From Rhizobium sp. (GTDB taxonomy: Bacteria; Pseudomonadota; Alphaproteobacteria; Rhizobiales; Rhizobiaceae): a stretch of 64,000 bases of DNA. Positions 60,770 through 64,000 of this stretch are shown piece after piece (position 1 is the first letter of the stretch; the number at the start of each line of letters is the position of its first letter). The translations under genes and the position numbers were made by a program. The notes below the pieces were generated by a model. It saw only the letters and a list, made by a program, of their open reading frames with translations. It was not told where the DNA came from and made no database searches. The stretch spans positions 36,887 to 100,886 of the forward strand of contig PEKW01000004.1 in NCBI GenBank assembly GCA_002796995.1, given 5' to 3'.

Positions 60770-61714
60770 TTACCGGCTGGCGCTTGCGCGCTCCAGGATC
60801 GGTACGCACATTTCGAGGTCGTGCGACGCCAAGTGGGCGTAGCGCATGGTCATGGATAATGTCTGGTGGCCGAGCCACATCTGGACGCGGCGGATGTCGA
60901 TTCCGCCCTGGACGAGGCGGGAGGCGCAGGTGTGGCGCAGGATATGCGGCACCACATCCTTGTCGTGGCCGAGACCGATGACTTCCTTGGCCTGGTGCCA
61001 GGCGGTGCGGAAGCGCTGCTGATCGATGTCGCTGAACGGCCCAGGCTTGCGCCGGTCGGAGGCCGCGATCGCCAATGCCGCACGGCGGGTAAGCGGCACG
61101 GAACGGCTGCGGCCGGATTTGGTCACCCAGAAGGTGGCCCTCGTGTCGGTAAGATCGCCCCATCGAAGGTCGAGCCCTTCGCTGAGGCGGGCCCCGGTAT
61201 CCACCAGGAAGATGCAGAAGCGGGAATAAAGGTCCGAATGGGACCGGATCTGGGAGAACAGGGCGCTTTCTTCGTCATGGTCGAGGAAGCGGATACGCCC
61301 GGCATTCTCCTTCTGTCGCTTGAATTCGGGTAAGCTGTAAACGTCACCCATCTTGTTCGCCTTTCGCAGTAGTTTGCTTAAGGCCGCCATCTTTCGGTTG
61401 ATGGTGGCATTGCTGTTACCGCGCTTGCGCAATTTTCCAATCAAAGCGTCCAGCATCTCCTGGGAGAACGTGGAGAATTTGGGGAAATCCAAGAGGTCGT
61501 GCAACTCTCCGATGAAGTTGGTGACGTTGTATTTGTGGCTGCCGTTGAGCCACAGGATGTCGCCGTATTTTTCGAAAAGCGCCTGAAGCGATGTCTCCCG
61601 TACCTCGGCGAACTTGTTCGTCGAATTGTACTGGTAGTGAACCGAATAGACCGGCACTTGGCCGTTGGCGCCGAGCGTCTGGAGAGTATTCGATTCCATA
61701 GGGTTCACGTACAT
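60770..61714 (-). CDS. Solitary tyrosine recombinase/integrase
   Basis: The 314-residue protein is a tyrosine-family site-specific recombinase. After an N-terminal SAM-like core-binding domain come the catalytic residues: Arg in DTGARLSEGLDLRWGDL, His-x-x-Arg in PHILRHTCASRL (residues 257 and 260), His283 in WLGHQT and the nucleophile Tyr292 in MTMRYAHL. All are intact. No other mobile-element gene lies nearby, so it may be a remnant or a chromosomally kept recombinase. Two ATGs near the start are possible; the first has GAGG just upstream. Confidence 0.9.
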   Translation of the reverse strand: MYVNPMESNTLQTLGANGQVPVYSVHYQYNSTNKFAEVRETSLQALFEKYGDILWLNGSHKYNVTNFIGELHDLLDFPKFSTFSQEMLDALIGKLRKRGNSNATINRKMAALSKLLRKANKMGDVYSLPEFKRQKENAGRIRFLDHDEESALFSQIRSHSDLYSRFCIFLVDTGARLSEGLDLRWGDLTDTRATFWVTKSGRSRSVPLTRRAALAIAASDRRKPGPFSDIDQQRFRTAWHQAKEVIGLGHDKDVVPHILRHTCASRLVQGGIDIRRVQMWLGHQTLSMTMRYAHLASHDLEMCVPILERASASR

Positions 61715-61930
61715 GCCTCATAAGCGATCGGGAGCGCCTTCGGCACCCGTCGGACCTCAAGATAGTTATGATCTATAAAAAGTATAGGAAGAAATTACGC
61801 GCAAGCGGGGGGGACATGCGGAATTCAGGTTAAAGAGTATCATATCGGCAACAGCTGTTTAAGCTGCCACCAAAGCCATTATGCCTGCCGTGATACAAAG
61901 CGCCTCGCCGGAATGCCCGGCTTGCGGGGC

Positions 61931-61956
61931 GAGGTCCGGCCTTAAGGCCGGACCTC
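61931..61956. terminator. Palindrome after the porin gene
   Basis: A perfect 26-bp palindrome with half GAGGTCCGGCCTT lies just after the porin stop on the minus strand. It lacks a T run, so it may act as a weak terminator or mRNA-protecting hairpin. Confidence 0.55.
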
Positions 61957-61979
61957 CTGTCGAAACTGATCCTGTCGGA

Positions 61980-62978
61980 TCAGAACGAACGCTGCAGACG
62001 GACGAAGCCGGTCCACAGACCGTCGTCGGCTTCGTCTTCGTCGAAGTAGTTGGCGGTGGTCTTCAGCGCCAGGCCTTCGGCGATCTTGTAGTCGAGGGTT
62101 ACGCCGGCCGACCAGGCGTCGTTGCCGTCAACCAGGTCGTAGTCCCAGAAGTACTGGGCGGCCGGGGTGAGGGTCAGCTTGTCGGTGAGCTTTGCGGCGT
62201 ATTCGGCAGCAACGGTCCACTCGGCGGTGTCATAGTACTGGTTGAAACCGGTCGAGTAGATGCCGGCGAGGCCGAGGGTGCCCGGGCCGATTTCGGCTTC
62301 CACGATCAGGCGAACGGCGCCTTCTTCGCGAGCGAAGTCATAGCCGCCGAGCAGAGCTGCGGTAGCGATACCGAAGGTGCCGGATACCTGGGCTTCGATG
62401 CCAACGCCGTCGTTTTCGCCAGCTTCGGAAGCCGACAGTTCGTCGACGAATACGCCGGCGGTGAAGGCGTCGGTTGCATATTCGTAACCGATGGCGTTCA
62501 GACGGTTCGAACCGAGGTCATCGGTTTCGCCCGAGAGACCGAGGTCCCAGTAGTTGTACATGTAGCCGACCTTGAAGCCGGCAACAGTGATGTAGGCTTC
62601 GTCGATTTCGAAGGAGCCGCCATCGTAGTCTTCTTCAGCCCAGGTGCGCAGGGCGATGAAGGAACCGATGGTGCCGACTTCCGAGTCGTTCTTGGCTTCG
62701 ATGGAGAGCAGGGCGCGGGTACGGGCGTCCAGGCCGAAGTCGTTGCCGTCGGCATCGTCTTCAACATTTTCCCAATCCAGCTGTGCACGAACGTAGCCGC
62801 CGATCTTGAGGCAGGTTTCGGTGCCGGGGATGTAGAAGTAGCCGGTGCCGAAAGCGTCGCAAACGCGAACGTATTCCATGGGCTCGGGCTCAGCTGCAAC
62901 GATAGCGTCGGCAGCCTGTGCGCCAGATACTACAGCGAGAGCTGCAGCGGAGCCGAGAAGAAGGCTCTTGATGTTCAT
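61980..62978 (-). CDS. RopA-like outer-membrane porin
   Basis: The 332-residue protein is a porin of the alphaproteobacterial Porin_2 family: signal peptide NIKSLLLGSAAALAVVSGAQ, then AADAIVAAEPEPMEYVRVCD, FGTGYFYIPGTETCLKIGGY (with the family's cysteine pair), VRAQLDW, and the terminal aromatic strand FVRLQRSF that directs outer-membrane insertion. It is rich in acidic residues and short for the family. A second porin gene with the same first 63 bases begins 960 bp away in the opposite direction. GGAGGTC precedes the ATG within a small dyad. Confidence 0.93.
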   Translation of the reverse strand: MNIKSLLLGSAAALAVVSGAQAADAIVAAEPEPMEYVRVCDAFGTGYFYIPGTETCLKIGGYVRAQLDWENVEDDADGNDFGLDARTRALLSIEAKNDSEVGTIGSFIALRTWAEEDYDGGSFEIDEAYITVAGFKVGYMYNYWDLGLSGETDDLGSNRLNAIGYEYATDAFTAGVFVDELSASEAGENDGVGIEAQVSGTFGIATAALLGGYDFAREEGAVRLIVEAEIGPGTLGLAGIYSTGFNQYYDTAEWTVAAEYAAKLTDKLTLTPAAQYFWDYDLVDGNDAWSAGVTLDYKIAEGLALKTTANYFDEDEADDGLWTGFVRLQRSF

Positions 62979-63625
62979 ATTGACCTCCAGTCAAGTTTCG
63001 TATGGGTCTGGGTTCTTTGGCTGAAGGACAGCATTCCCTGCCCCATCCCCGTCGGTTTTCAGAAGACGGACGATCCACCGCCTCGCTTCCGAGATTGAAA
63101 ATACAAAACGCCGACCGTCATGCAATCACCAAACCACCGAAAGCATGGAATCCCATCCCCCTTCCCAAAGCCCTGTTGCTGAAAGGACACAAACAGAGGC
63201 CTGAACCCGGCCGCGCGTTTACCCATTGTTAAGAAAGCCCTTAGGAAAAAGGCACTTAGCGGGCGCGCACGGCGTCCGGCGCGCGGTCTCAAGCGTGATT
63301 TCATCCCGAAACGGCACAGCCGACTCACCGGTTTTCCGCAGATTTGCAGGCGATGTGCGGGCTCATGCCAGGCGAGGCTGTCAGGCGGATTTGCAAAGCC
63401 TGGCCGCCAACGGGAAGAAAATCGCGAACCCCGAGGGCGTTCGGCCTCCACGATTCGCGCGGTTCTGGAGAATCAGCTCACGGCGGTTCCGATTCCCTGG
63501 CCGACGCCGGCGATCGCACCGCCGGCGTCCTTATATATAGAGATGCCGCAAGAGGCCGGGGAAAATGGGGTGAGCGGCGAAAAGGCCTTGCATTCGGCCA
63601 ACCAAGCAAATAATCAGGCCGGACC
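62979..63625. promoter_or_regulatory. Porin upstream region and tRNA leader, 647 bp
   Basis: No gene is visible. The left end is the porin leader and promoter region. At 63503-63529 a ten-bp GC stem (GACGCCGGCG / CGCCGGCGTC) with a seven-base loop is followed by TTATATATAG, which may be a terminator for an unknown short transcript or part of the tRNA promoter. Confidence 0.45.
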
Positions 63626-63716
63626 GGAGAGGTGGCCGAGTGGTCGAAGGCGCTCCCCTGCTAAGGGAGTATACGTCAAAAGCGTATCGAGGGTTCGAAT
63701 CCCTTCCTCTCCGCCA
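63626..63716 (+). tRNA. tRNA-Ser (anticodon GCU)
   Basis: The 91-base gene folds as a class-II tRNA. The acceptor stem GGAGAGG pairs with CCTCTCC, the anticodon stem CTCCC/GGGAG holds loop CTGCTAA with anticodon GCT at 63660-63662, the variable arm is long (TATACGTCAAAAGCGTA), and the T loop is GGTTCGAATCC. Encoded CCA is present. It reads serine codons AGC and AGU. Confidence 0.96.
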
Positions 63717-63937
63717 CTTTCCCCAGTCGGAACCCTTCCCCCAAAGAATCGTCCTTTGCGCCCGCGCCGATGGCCGCCGTTTCGCCGTTCATCCACCAGG
63801 CTGGCCGGGGCCTGCACCGCGCGCAGTCCCTCGATCCGGCGCGAACGCTCCACCGAAAGCTCCCTATCCCATTGAATTTGCAGATGTTCTACGAGGACCC
63901 TCCGTGATCGCCGGTGATAATTGACTGGAGGTCAATA

Positions 63938-64000
63938 ATGAACATCAAGAGCCTTCTTCTCGGCTCCGCTGCAGCTCTCGCTGTAGTATCTGGCGCACAG
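63938..64000 (+). CDS. Second RopA-like porin, N-terminus (cut by window edge)
   Basis: Only the first 21 codons are in the window, giving MNIKSLLLGSAAALAVVSGA plus Q, the same signal peptide as the porin on the other strand. The 63 bases are identical to the first 63 of that gene, as is the 16-base leader TTGACTGGAGGTCAAT; the only difference is one extra A before the ATG. This is a recent or gene-converted duplicate. Confidence 0.88.
   Translation, partial: MNIKSLLLGSAAALAVVSGAQ

Noticed and set aside
60770..63716. Genomic island integrated at tRNA-Ser by the nearby recombinase
   Set aside because: I could not find a repeat of the tRNA 3' end elsewhere in the window and a porin gene lies between, so attachment at this tRNA is unsupported.
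1..64000. CRISPR array, rRNA operon or complete insertion sequence
   Set aside because: No evenly spaced direct repeats, rRNA core sequences or transposase genes with terminal repeats were seen on either strand.

Overview
The window looks like chromosomal DNA from a Rhizobiaceae alphaproteobacterium (Rhizobium, Shinella, Ensifer or Agrobacterium type; genus not resolved). The GC content is high. There is a complete fructose ABC operon of the Sinorhizobium frcBCAK type with a ROK regulator, short RopA-like porins, a host-attachment-family protein, and short palindromic intergenic repeats of the kind common in rhizobia.

Layout. 0-9.7 kb: 5' part of pepN, a soluble chemoreceptor-like protein, an EamA transporter, a winged-helix-like protein, two small basic proteins, a divergent family-4-like uracil-DNA glycosylase, a mosaic of palindromic repeats, a YegD-like Hsp70, two paralogous two-TM miniproteins and an atypical SDR. 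10-18.6 kb: four divergent or operonic redox units, namely LysR/MDR, D-lactate-type FAD oxidase/ETF-QO, OhrR-like regulator/two alpha-beta hydrolases, and an EF-hand secreted protein. 18.7-25.5 kb: DoxX, LtrA, an L,D-transpeptidase lipoprotein, EamA/Lrp, quinone oxidoreductase/HxlR and an MFS exporter. 25.7-32.8 kb: a diacylglycerol-kinase-type lipid kinase, then the sugar locus: mutarotase and frcR on one strand, frcBCAK on the other.

32.8-44.7 kb: gamma-glutamylputrescine synthetase-like gene divergent from a putrescine/omega-amino-acid aminotransferase, an SDR, a PadR/DUF2218 pair, OsmC, an ArnC/ArnT-type glycosyltransferase pair with a divergent lipid-flippase-like protein, AMP nucleosidase, two small secreted proteins and a GST. 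44.7-55.8 kb: Crp/Fnr regulator and carboxylesterase, LysR/SDR/tautomerase, DUF2147, a Sel1 protein, a HisC-like aminotransferase, two PilZ proteins, a host-attachment protein, a glyoxalase-related protein and a ferredoxin-reductase-type flavoprotein.

55.8-58.4 kb is the accessory patch. It is a minus-strand row of small lower-GC genes that looks like a decayed polymorphic-toxin/immunity locus. A 59-codon open frame with no start codon (a toxin C-terminal remnant) overlaps an intact small gene by 8 nt. Next come a SUFU-like gene, an orphan gene, and a gene split by one in-frame TGA. After it come a second chemoreceptor whose Cache domain is predicted to be cytoplasmic, a solitary tyrosine recombinase, and a pair of inverted near-identical porin genes flanking tRNA-Ser(GCU).

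All assignments come from reading the sequence and recalling family motifs; no database search was possible. Genes cut by the window edges are pepN (left) and the second porin (right).
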